DNA of 64,000 nt from Paraburkholderia sp. IMGN_8. Lineage in GTDB: Bacteria > Pseudomonadota > Gammaproteobacteria > Burkholderiales > Burkholderiaceae. A model generated the notes under the pieces. It was not told where the DNA came from. It worked only from the letters and a program-made list of their open reading frames with translations, and ran no database searches. Made by a program: the position numbers and the translations under genes. Numbering within the stretch: the stretch's first letter is position 1; each line of letters opens with the position of its first letter. Positions 57,193 through 64,000 of this stretch are shown piece after piece. The stretch covers positions 744,001-808,000 of the forward strand of contig NZ_CP150901.1 in NCBI RefSeq assembly GCF_038050405.1, written 5' to 3'.

Positions 57193-57284
57193 GACAATGT
57201 TTCTCCTTCCGTCCGACGATGCATCCATGGCAGCTGCTCGCACGGCGGCGCCATTAGAGCCACGCATATCTTCAGGCTGCGATC

Positions 57285-57560
57285 ATGAATATCCATTTTC
57301 CTCAGGAACGTCCGGAATATTGCGCTCGCGATCTGGTTATCGCCTTTCCGGCAGAGATCGACGGCGTGCGGCTTCAGTGCGCGATTACCGCGGAAGCGCT
57401 CGAAGATCACTTTGGCGCACAGTCATTGCGTGAAGACGACCTGATCGCCGCGTTCGATACTCACCGGTATGCGATCGAACAGGCTGCGCGGCGTTTGCTG
57501 AACGAAGTGGGCGCCACGCCGGTCATGCTGCACAGCGGCTACTTCCGCTTTTGCGATTGA
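57285..57560 (+). CDS. DUF1488 family protein
   Basis: A 91-residue soluble protein. MNIHFPQERPEYCARDLVIA-FPAEIDGVRLQCAITAEAL and the AIEQAARRLLNE helix correspond to DUF1488. No function established. An FNR-type box precedes it by about 90 bases. Confidence 0.75.
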   Translation: MNIHFPQERPEYCARDLVIAFPAEIDGVRLQCAITAEALEDHFGAQSLREDDLIAAFDTHRYAIEQAARRLLNEVGATPVMLHSGYFRFCD

Positions 57561-57599
57561 TGCGGCTGGCAATAGACATTGGCATGGGCCGCGTCGGCT

Positions 57600-58631
57600 C
57601 TATGACACCACTTCGGCAAGCGGACGCCGCGGCGAGTGTGGGGCCTGCCGGCCGCGGCCGATGCGCAGCAGCAATTGCGGCATGCCGTCCAGATTCAGCG
57701 CGGCGCGCAGTTGCTCGCGCAGGGTAGCCACTTCGATCGGCTGATTCAGATAGGAAGCGGTGATGCCTGCGTCCGCTGCGGTAAGCAGCACCCGTTCAAG
57801 CGCTTGACCTGCCGCTAGCCAGGCGGCCGCATCGTCCGCTCCGGTGGTGATGCACAGCAGTAACGGCGAGCCGGCGACCAGCGTGTGATGAGCGGCCGCC
57901 ATGCCGCCGCCCAGGTCGAACGTGCGAATCACCGAGCCTACCAGCGGCACAGCGAGATCGAGCAGGGCGCGCATGCCCGGCGACAACGCAGGCATGCCAT
58001 CCTGACGGCGCCTCGGGTGGATCCAGCTCGCAAGTTCGCGCCGGAAGCGCGGATCCTTGAATTGCGCATGATCGGCTTCAGCAATCAGCGTGGCCAGACG
58101 CTCGCGGATGGCCGCGTTCTCCGCACAGACGATATCCGCGCCCTCGGCGGCGCCGGCTTCCTCGAGACGCTGCCGGAGGTCGGCCGGAATGGTCTCGTCG
58201 GCGAAGGTTTCGCGGGTCGTGACGCGCCGCGGTATCGCGTCGAACAGCGGTGCAAGGCTGGTATCGCAATGGCCGTCGCGCAGGACCCGCAAATGAGCTA
58301 ATACGTCCACGTCGGCCAGCGATGGAAATAGCGTGATCGCGTAGGCAAGACCGAAGCGGCTCAGCGCAACGCGGAGATTGAGCAGCGCCGCGCCACAGCT
58401 GATGATCAGCTCGCGATCAAAGGGATCGACCACCGGCAGCGCGCGCAGACGGTCTGCGCACAGCGTGACGCAGTCGCCGTCGACGATGAAATGCCAAGGT
58501 TGCGTGTTATGGCTGGATGGCGCCAGCACAGCGTATCGCAGTGCAAACCGCAGTTTTTCCTCGATGCTGGCGTTTGGGTCGAGTTGATGCTCGTCGACGG
58601 ACCAGGCCGTGTTCTGGGAAAGTGCATTCAT
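57600..58631 (-). CDS. Acg-like nitroreductase family protein
   Basis: A 343-residue nitroreductase-fold protein starting at the ATG at 58631 after AGGAGG. APSSHNTQPWHFIVDGD is the FMN-site signature, and a second domain half follows (LYxN-like LTAADAGITASYLNQPIEV). Its size and two tandem half-domains resemble Acg proteins of Mycobacterium, which sequester FMN in hypoxia. FNR-block context supports an oxygen-limitation role. Confidence 0.8.
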   Translation of the reverse strand: MNALSQNTAWSVDEHQLDPNASIEEKLRFALRYAVLAPSSHNTQPWHFIVDGDCVTLCADRLRALPVVDPFDRELIISCGAALLNLRVALSRFGLAYAITLFPSLADVDVLAHLRVLRDGHCDTSLAPLFDAIPRRVTTRETFADETIPADLRQRLEEAGAAEGADIVCAENAAIRERLATLIAEADHAQFKDPRFRRELASWIHPRRRQDGMPALSPGMRALLDLAVPLVGSVIRTFDLGGGMAAAHHTLVAGSPLLLCITTGADDAAAWLAAGQALERVLLTAADAGITASYLNQPIEVATLREQLRAALNLDGMPQLLLRIGRGRQAPHSPRRPLAEVVS

Positions 58632-58688
58632 TCCGGGCCTCCTGCGTGTTTTCCGGATCGGTGCCGAGCCGTGCATGCGCTGCCCGGA

Positions 58689-59471
58689 CTAGACCCGCGC
58701 GAGGCCTTCGAGGTCGAGAATCCTGATCTGCTTGCCATGTGTATCGACCAGGCCGTCTTTCTGAAATTTCGAAAACATGCGGCTGACGGTTTCGAGTTTC
58801 ATCCCGAGGTAGCTGCCGATCTCCTCGCGCGTCATGCGCAAAATGAATTCCGCCGGCGAATAGCCGCGTGTCTTGAGCCTTCCCGACAGGTTCAGCAGGA
58901 AGGCGGCGACCCGCTGGTCGGCGGACATCGTGCCGAGCAGCATCATGAGGGTGGCCTCGCGAACGATCTCGCCGCCCATCAGGCGATGGACGTGCTGCTG
59001 CACGACCTTCACTTCGCGACACATGACTTCCAGCAGATGGAACGGGATGATGCAGACTCTGCTGTCCTCGAGGGCGATCGCGTCGCAACTGTGCCGGCCC
59101 GAGCAGACGCCGTCGAGACCGATCGAGTCGCCGGCCAGATGAAAGCCGGTGACCTGTTCGCGGCCGTCGCGATGCATGACGACGGTCTTGAACGAGCCGG
59201 CGCGAACCGCATAGATGCTCTGGAACGAATCGTTGGCGCGGTATAGCGATTCACCCTGTTTGATCGTGCGGGAAACGCAGATCAGCGACTCCAGGCGCTC
59301 CAGTTCGGCCGGCGTCAGGCCTTGCGGCATGCAGATCGAGCGCATCGTGCAGCTTGAACAGCGCGCGGTCCGGCGGGCCGGGACTGACGTTGCGAGCGCG
59401 GCATTGCCTGAAGCCGGCCGCGGGACACGCTGGCGCGGCATGATTTCGGAATGTTCGGCGACGTCAGACAT
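58689..59471 (-). CDS. fnr: FNR-type oxygen-responsive regulator
   Basis: The 260-residue protein is a Crp/Fnr activator with an oxygen-labile [4Fe-4S] cluster. The ligands Cys38, Cys41, Cys47 and Cys140 have the same spacing as in E. coli FNR (20, 23, 29, 122). An effector-domain strand set (GFHLAGDSIGLDGV) and the recognition helix (EEIGSYLGMKLETVSRMFSK) with the E-x2-SR pattern indicate the TTGAT-N4-ATCAA site. Such boxes occur nearby. Extra Cys123 and Cys129 lie beside the cluster loop. The call anr or fnr is interchangeable here. Confidence 0.9.
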   Translation of the reverse strand: MSDVAEHSEIMPRQRVPRPASGNAALATSVPARRTARCSSCTMRSICMPQGLTPAELERLESLICVSRTIKQGESLYRANDSFQSIYAVRAGSFKTVVMHRDGREQVTGFHLAGDSIGLDGVCSGRHSCDAIALEDSRVCIIPFHLLEVMCREVKVVQQHVHRLMGGEIVREATLMMLLGTMSADQRVAAFLLNLSGRLKTRGYSPAEFILRMTREEIGSYLGMKLETVSRMFSKFQKDGLVDTHGKQIRILDLEGLARV

Positions 59472-59480
59472 GGTGTGCTC

Positions 59481-59903
59481 CTATGTAATGGAGTAATTGA
59501 GGCCACGCGCGCGACGCTCGTGGGCGATCCGCGTAATCGTGCTGCATGCAAGATCGAACTCGCTTGTCTTGTCGAAGAAGTACTGCGCACCGGCCGCAAG
59601 GCACGCCTGCCTGAACCACGCACTCGAGTGATTCGTCAGCACGATCGTGATCACCGGCGACCCGCTCCGCGCAAGGCTATGCAGAAGTTCCATACCGGTG
59701 CCGCCGGTCAGACGCAAATCCATGACCACGACATCGGCTCTGGCGGCGTCGATGCCGGCGAGCGCGGCGCCGGGTTCCTCGGCTTCGCCGACAATCTCGA
59801 CAGAATCGATTGCGCCAAAGCGTGCCGCTATCCGTTGTCTGATCGGAATTGCGTCTTCGACGAGAAAGACACGCAGTGCTTGCTGGGACGGGCTTGAGTT
59901 CAT
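59481..59903 (-). CDS. Receiver-only response regulator
   Basis: A 140-residue protein consisting of one receiver domain: acidic pair in FLVEDAIPIRQ, phospho-Asp62 in VVMDLRLTGG, and Lys in FFDKTSEFD. No output domain follows. It would serve as a phosphate sink, an intermediate or a protein-protein switch. It lies nine bases upstream of the fnr start. A palindrome at 59979 lies 76 bases before its start. Confidence 0.85.
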   Translation of the reverse strand: MNSSPSQQALRVFLVEDAIPIRQRIAARFGAIDSVEIVGEAEEPGAALAGIDAARADVVVMDLRLTGGTGMELLHSLARSGSPVITIVLTNHSSAWFRQACLAAGAQYFFDKTSEFDLACSTITRIAHERRARGLNYSIT

Positions 59904-59978
59904 GACTCGAAGTATCGGCGGCGCTGTCTCAAATTAAAATCGGCGGCGAGCGAACTTCGGGTAGGCGAGCGCGAAGAC

Positions 59979-59998
59979 GTGTAGGGGATTTCCTACAC
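59979..59998. promoter_or_regulatory. Palindrome GTGTAGG-N6-CCTACAC
   Basis: A perfect 7+7 inverted repeat, 76 bases upstream of the receiver gene, in a promoter position. The core TAGGGGATTTCCTA resembles the palindrome at 33594. A NarL-type site is the natural candidate. Confidence 0.5.
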
Positions 59999-60095
59999 GC
60001 GACGAATGGACGGAAACAGGATGGAGAGCGCCGCGCGACCGGCGATCGGGTGTGAGGATCGAATCTCGCCCGGCGGCCGGAACGCCGCCCCGGAC

Positions 60096-60743
60096 CTAGA
60101 TTTCGTCGTCTTCTCCGAGCAGCTTGTGGCGCAGCGCGTAACGCACCAGCGCGGCTTCGTGCGGCATCTGCATTTTTTCGAGAATGCGTGTTTTATAGGT
60201 ACTCACCGTTTTGCTGCTGACGCACAATTGCGCGGCGATTTCGGTGATGGTTTGCCCCGCGGCGATGCGGCGGAATACATCGAACTCACGGTCCGACAGG
60301 CGTTGATGGGGCAACGTGTCGGCCGGCTCGTTCAGGCTCTGCGCAAAACGCTCGGCCATCGCGAGACTCACATAGACGCCCCCGGATGCGACTTTGGTGA
60401 GCGCCGCGACCAGTTCCGCACTGGCGCTTTCCTTGGTCAGATACCCTGAGGCGCCCGCTTTGAAAGCGCGTACCGCATACTGCTGCTCCGCATGCATGGT
60501 GAGCACGAGAATCCGCAGCGCCGGTTTCTCGTCCTTGATCTGTTTGATCAGTTCAACGCCGTTTCGTCCCGGCATCGACAGATCCAGCACGAGCACGTCG
60601 GCCGCGTTCGAGCGGATCAGCGCAATCGTGCTGACGCCGTCATTGGCCTCGCCGACCACCTCGAAACCGCTTGCACCTTGCAGGATATGCCGCAGGCCAT
60701 CACGCACCAATGCGTGATCGTCGGCTATCAGCACTCGCATCAT
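60096..60743 (-). CDS. NarL/FixJ-type response regulator
   Basis: A 215-residue regulator with a receiver (VLIADDHALVRDGLRHILQG, phospho-Asp in LVLDLSMPGRNG, Lys in GYLTKESASA). It has a LuxR-type DNA-binding domain (LSDREFDVFRRIAAGQTITE, LCVSSKTVSTYKTRILEKM). Its ATG overlaps the kinase stop as ATGA, so the two are coupled. It probably acts on promoters of this block, perhaps through the palindrome at 59979. Confidence 0.88.
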   Translation of the reverse strand: MMRVLIADDHALVRDGLRHILQGASGFEVVGEANDGVSTIALIRSNAADVLVLDLSMPGRNGVELIKQIKDEKPALRILVLTMHAEQQYAVRAFKAGASGYLTKESASAELVAALTKVASGGVYVSLAMAERFAQSLNEPADTLPHQRLSDREFDVFRRIAAGQTITEIAAQLCVSSKTVSTYKTRILEKMQMPHEAALVRYALRHKLLGEDDEI

Positions 60744-62884
60744 GTTTGCATCTCCTGCTGTTGCACCGCCGAGACTGGAAAGGTAACGGTCAGCGCAAAG
60801 CCCTCGCCACTGGAAGTGTGGATTTCGACCGTGCCGCCCAGCATGTGCGCCCGCTCGCGGATACCGAGCAAACCAAACGATTTCTCGGCGGAGGGGGCGG
60901 TGTGGCTCGCGCCCTGGCCGTTGTCCGCAATTTTCACGACGCACACGCCGCCCTCGACATGCACCGTCAACGTGACGAGCGTCGCTTCCGCATGCCGTGC
61001 GACATTGGTCAGCGCTTCCTGCACGATGCGAAATAGCGTCGTCGCGCCCGCCGGCGTAAAGCTGGTGTCGCCGACTTCGATCCGGCGCTCCACATCGATG
61101 CCGTAGCGGTTGGTAAAGTCATTGGCGAGCCATTCGATCGCGGGAATCAGGCCGAGATCGTCGAGCATGACCGGACGCAGGTCGGCGGCGATACGGCGCA
61201 CCGAGGCCACCGTCGCGTCGATCAGCCGGCGCATGCCCCGCAGTTGCTGAAGCAGACGCGGTTCGGCGGTGTTTTCGAGCTGCTGCTCGACCGACGAAAG
61301 GTCCATCTTGAGGGCGGTCAATTGCTGCCCGAGGTCGTCGTGCAGTTCCCGTGCGATGCGGGTTTTTTCTTCCTCGCGAACGTTTTGCAGATTCGCCGAG
61401 AGTTCGCGCAACTCCTGACGCGATTGCCGCAGCGCATTTTCCGATTTGACCCGCTCGGTGATGTCGCGCAGCATGACCGTGTACAGCTTGTCGTCGCCGT
61501 CGCGGATCTGCGAGATCGACGCCTCGATAGGAAACTCCTCGCCGTTGCTGCGCAAGCCGAACAGCACACGCTGCTTGCCCATTTGGCGGTCGGAAACGCC
61601 TGTCACGCCGAACTGTTCGACGTGCCGCTCGTGCCCCGCGCGAAAGCGCTCGGGAATGAAGCGCGAGAGCGAGGTGCCCACCGCTTCCATGGCGGTGCAT
61701 CCGAACACCCGTTCAGCCGTTGGATTGAAGATGACGATGTTCTGCCGTTCGTCGATGGTGATGATGGCCTCCATCGATGACCGGATGATCCCCATCATGC
61801 GTGCCTCGTTCAGGTTCAACTGGTTGCGCGCCTTGCTCGTCGCGGCAGATCCGACACCGCGTTCGCGGGCGATCAGGAAAGCGATGGCGCCGAACAGGCA
61901 TGCCGCCGCGATGCCGGCGATCAGCACTGCGGTTTCTGCAATTTCGTCCTCAGCTCGTAGGGAGCGGCTGCTCGCCGTATAGGACAGCGTGAGCGGTTCA
62001 CCGCCGACGCGCAAGGTAGCGGTTTTACGCATGATGGGTGCGCGCTCCGCGGGGTCGTCGTCCCCGGCGGCGGACGAATAAATCAGTGTGGCGGGCGTTC
62101 CGCTCAATACCTGCAGGTCGATGCTTCGTTGCCGGGCGAGCGCGTTATCGAACACACGGCTGGTGTCCAGCGCCGCCACCAGAAGCCGCTTGATGGCCGC
62201 GCGCCGCGCTGGTGGCGTAGGCGGCGATCCGGTGTCCGAATACACTGGAAAGTAGACGTAGAGACGCGCGTGGCTGTTCGAGCTGGTGTCGCCGAATTGC
62301 GCTGCGCCGGCGTTGAGCGCGCTTGCTCCTGTGTCGATGGCGCGCAGCAATGCCTTACGGCCCGCGGGGGCGCTAGCCAGGTCGTAGCCGACCGGCATCC
62401 CATCGGCGGTGCCCGGCTCTATCAGCTTCACCGGCGCAACCGGTTGCGGCGCGGCGGCCTGTCCGGCCGCGCTGCCGGTGTCGTCCGTCAGGCGGGCGAT
62501 GCCGGCGGGGTCCACGTCGGCGTAGCCAAGCGCGCGCACGACGGACGACGTTTCATGCAGATCGAGCTGCGCGACATATCGGTACCAGGCCTCGGCATCG
62601 ACAGAGGGCGCGAAGGAGAGCAAGCCGCGCGCGCCGAGCAGCAGTGATTCGCTGGTGGCGAACTCGCGCTGCAGATCGGCGGTGATTTGCGCAGTGCGCT
62701 GATCGAAGCGGCTGTCGGCGGCGTGCAATGACTGTTCGCCCACCCAGCGCCACGCAGTGAGCGCCACCACCAGGACGACAGCAAATGTGACCGCCGCGAC
62801 AAGTTTGGGGCGCCGCAAAGGTGGCGCAGCCCGGCTGTGCGGAGGCGATTCGTTAGCAAAGGGCGTCTTACCGCGAAAAGGCAT
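60740..62884 (-). CDS. CHASE-PAS sensor histidine kinase
   Basis: The 714-residue kinase is read from the ATG at 62884, which has GAGG before it; a TTG at 62908 is weaker. It has helix 1 (about 30-48), an extracytoplasmic CHASE domain (FDQRTAQITADLQREFATSE, DPAGIARLTDD, LYVYFPVYSDT) and helix 2 (about 320-340). A PAS domain (MMGIIRSSMEAIITIDERQN, RVFGCTAMEAVGTSLSRFIP), a HisKA_3 domain with His515 in ARELHDDLGQ and a HATPase end (ALTNVARHAEA, LGIRERAHML) follow. It pairs with the downstream NarL regulator. Confidence 0.9.
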   Translation of the reverse strand: MPFRGKTPFANESPPHSRAAPPLRRPKLVAAVTFAVVLVVALTAWRWVGEQSLHAADSRFDQRTAQITADLQREFATSESLLLGARGLLSFAPSVDAEAWYRYVAQLDLHETSSVVRALGYADVDPAGIARLTDDTGSAAGQAAAPQPVAPVKLIEPGTADGMPVGYDLASAPAGRKALLRAIDTGASALNAGAAQFGDTSSNSHARLYVYFPVYSDTGSPPTPPARRAAIKRLLVAALDTSRVFDNALARQRSIDLQVLSGTPATLIYSSAAGDDDPAERAPIMRKTATLRVGGEPLTLSYTASSRSLRAEDEIAETAVLIAGIAAACLFGAIAFLIARERGVGSAATSKARNQLNLNEARMMGIIRSSMEAIITIDERQNIVIFNPTAERVFGCTAMEAVGTSLSRFIPERFRAGHERHVEQFGVTGVSDRQMGKQRVLFGLRSNGEEFPIEASISQIRDGDDKLYTVMLRDITERVKSENALRQSRQELRELSANLQNVREEEKTRIARELHDDLGQQLTALKMDLSSVEQQLENTAEPRLLQQLRGMRRLIDATVASVRRIAADLRPVMLDDLGLIPAIEWLANDFTNRYGIDVERRIEVGDTSFTPAGATTLFRIVQEALTNVARHAEATLVTLTVHVEGGVCVVKIADNGQGASHTAPSAEKSFGLLGIRERAHMLGGTVEIHTSSGEGFALTVTFPVSAVQQQEMQT

Positions 62885-63205
62885 GTGCGCCTCATTGGAT
62901 GGTGGCAATGCGCAGCACTCGCTTACAGAGCAGGCGCGGAGCGGGAAACGTCACCGTCATTTTATTTGAATGCTGCCAACCGGAACGACGGGTGCGCCGC
63001 CTATTGTGCGCGGTCCGCACGGATCGTGCCAGTATCCGGCAATTCGCCATGGGAGCCGCGCCGCGCAAGAATACTGACGGACCGCCGACCCGCCGGGCTT
63101 GATCCTCGTCAAGCGTATTCCGGGCTGCGAACCGCAGACTGAAAGCGCGTTGCCGCCCTGATGGCCGTGGCCGTTCAGGACGGCGGCGAACTCAGGGAGA
63201 AGGTC
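62885..63205. other. Divergent intergenic region
   Basis: About 320 bases between the kinase and a universal stress gene; one FNR-type box (63099) and the AGGGAGAAGG ribosome site of the stress gene are its recognisable content. Confidence 0.5.
63099..63112. promoter_or_regulatory. FNR-type box
   Basis: TTGAT-CCTC-GTCAA has one mismatch to the consensus and lies 94 bases before the universal stress gene. Confidence 0.6.
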
Positions 63206-63682
63206 ATGTACAAACAGATTCTCGTAGCAATCGACGGCAGCCAGGCCGCGAAGCTCGCGCTCGAAGAAGCGCTAAAAATCGCCGAGGCCGCACAGGCGAT
63301 GGTGACGGCCGTATTTGTCGCCGAACATGTTGCACAAATGGTCGATATCGGAACCGGGTTGATCGACGAACAGACAGCCGATACAGCGGCGACTGAAGCC
63401 GCGATGGCGACGCTTGAAGATGCCCGCGCGTTGTTTGAACAGCGCAACGTGCGCGGATTGACCCGGACGATTGACGCGTACGGCGAAGACGTCGTCACCG
63501 TCCTCTGCCGTGTGGCGCAAGAGTGCGAAGCCGATCTCGTGGCGATGGGCACGCATGGGCGGCATGGCATCGGCCGGCTGTTGCTCGGCAGTGTCGCCGA
63601 GGCGTTCTTGCGGCGGGCCGAGATGCCCGTTCTACTGGTTCGGCGCGCACGGGACATGGACGAGATCCCGTCGAGCCTGTAA
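63206..63682 (+). CDS. Universal stress protein (UspA family)
   Basis: The 158-residue protein from the ATG at 63206 has the Usp fold: [20 protein letters not shown] and an ATP-binding G-x2-G-x9-G-S motif in [15 protein letters not shown]. Such proteins protect cells during starvation, hypoxia or other stress. An FNR-type box lies upstream, which fits low-oxygen induction. A second Usp gene is convergent downstream. Confidence 0.9.
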   Translation: MYKQILVAIDGSQAAKLALEEALKIAEAAQAMVTAVFVAEHVAQMVDIGTGLIDEQTADTAATEAAMATLEDARALFEQRNVRGLTRTIDAYGEDVVTVLCRVAQECEADLVAMGTHGRHGIGRLLLGSVAEAFLRRAEMPVLLVRRARDMDEIPSSL

Positions 63683-63714
63683 TAACGCGGTGGCGAACCG
63701 GCGCACCGGGGGAA

Positions 63715-63749
63715 TCCAAAAAAGAAGCGCCTCGAAAACCGGGCGCTTC
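63715..63749 (-). terminator. Rho-independent terminator of the minus-strand stress gene
   Basis: On the minus strand, GAAGCGCC and GGCGCTTC form an 8-bp stem followed by TTTTTT, 45 bases after the stop of the last gene. Confidence 0.8.
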
Positions 63750-63793
63750 AAGTTGTGCGAGGGTCACTTTCGCGCAATTCCTGAATGGTTTGG

Positions 63794-64000
63794 TCAATGC
63801 GACATCAGTACCGGCACGGTCATCGATTCAAGCATGAGCCGTGTGACGCCGCCAAGCAGCAGTTCCTGGGCGCGTGCATGCCCGTACGCGCCCATCACCA
63901 GCAGATCGATATGACGATCGGCCACCATGTTCAGCAGCATTGCGCCTGTAGGGACGCCGGCCACCTTGGGCACGGCCGAAAATCCCGCCTGGATGCCGTG
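63794..64000 (-). CDS. Universal stress protein, partial (C-terminal end)
   Basis: Only the last 68 codons are in the window; the gene continues beyond it. The frame reads LLVMGAYGHARAQELLLGGV-TRLMLESMTVPVLMSH, the C-terminal ATP-site strand of Usp proteins, here with the Y-G-H variant typical of tandem Usp proteins. It is convergent with the preceding Usp gene. Confidence 0.85.
   Translation of the reverse strand, partial: HGIQAGFSAVPKVAGVPTGAMLLNMVADRHIDLLVMGAYGHARAQELLLGGVTRLMLESMTVPVLMSH

Noticed and set aside
62885..62908. TTG start for the CHASE-PAS kinase
   Set aside because: The ATG at 62884 has GAGG at a proper distance; no ribosome site precedes the TTG.

Overview
The window reads as chromosomal DNA of a Burkholderiaceae bacterium, most likely Paraburkholderia. 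Supporting signs are the high GC content, a Burkholderia-type rhl rhamnolipid cluster, DUF4148 and DUF6765 proteins, an H-NS/H1-like chimera, and the long CTTACTTTCTTTG-hairpin repeat that I associate with this genus. Nothing here indicates a plasmid or phage. No tRNA, rRNA or CRISPR array was seen.

Layout. 0.1-9.6 kb: a transporter 3-prime remnant, a secreted glycine-rich repeat protein (39-bp then 15-bp tandem repeats), a nitrilase-superfamily amidohydrolase, an FKBP isomerase, a DUF6765 protein, small envelope proteins and a two-domain H-NS protein with a histone-H1-like tail. 10.2-18.4 kb: a tightly coupled operon with rhlA, an ICMT-like methyltransferase, rhlB, a DHA2 exporter, rhlC, a TolC-like lipoprotein and a membrane-fusion protein, together enough for di-rhamnolipid synthesis and export. 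18.5-23.3 kb: a BON-like periplasmic protein and a Cache histidine kinase/NarL regulator pair divergent from a DUF3311/SSS monocarboxylate permease (mctP type). 23.3-25.6 kb: a long inverted-repeat element with an IS4-family insertion sequence inside its left arm.

25.7-42.8 kb is mostly core metabolism and housekeeping: DUF2252, polysaccharide deacetylase, SDR, sirtuin, PPOX-fold flavoprotein, DUF938 methyltransferase, 6-phosphogluconate dehydrogenase, DUF4148, cupin, a degenerate LysM/LytM lipoprotein, threonine aldolase, MFS exporter, glycogen phosphorylase and DUF6232. 42.9-52.2 kb is a gene-poor, eroded accessory zone: unknown secreted proteins, UPF0158, a deleted group II intron, a LysR/EamA pair, an N-terminally truncated AraC gene, an aldo/keto reductase fragment and a displaced fragment of acetyl-CoA synthetase sequence.

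52.2-64 kb looks like an acetate and low-oxygen block: YoaK/DUF1275, SatP acetate permease, acs, a diheme-free class I cytochrome c, DUF1488, an Acg-like nitroreductase, an FNR protein with all four cluster cysteines, a receiver-only regulator, a NarL/CHASE-PAS kinase pair and two universal stress proteins. FNR-type boxes (TTGA-like/TCAA-like, 14 bp) lie in several of its intergenic regions, which fits control by the FNR protein encoded here. This regulatory link is an inference from motif matches only.
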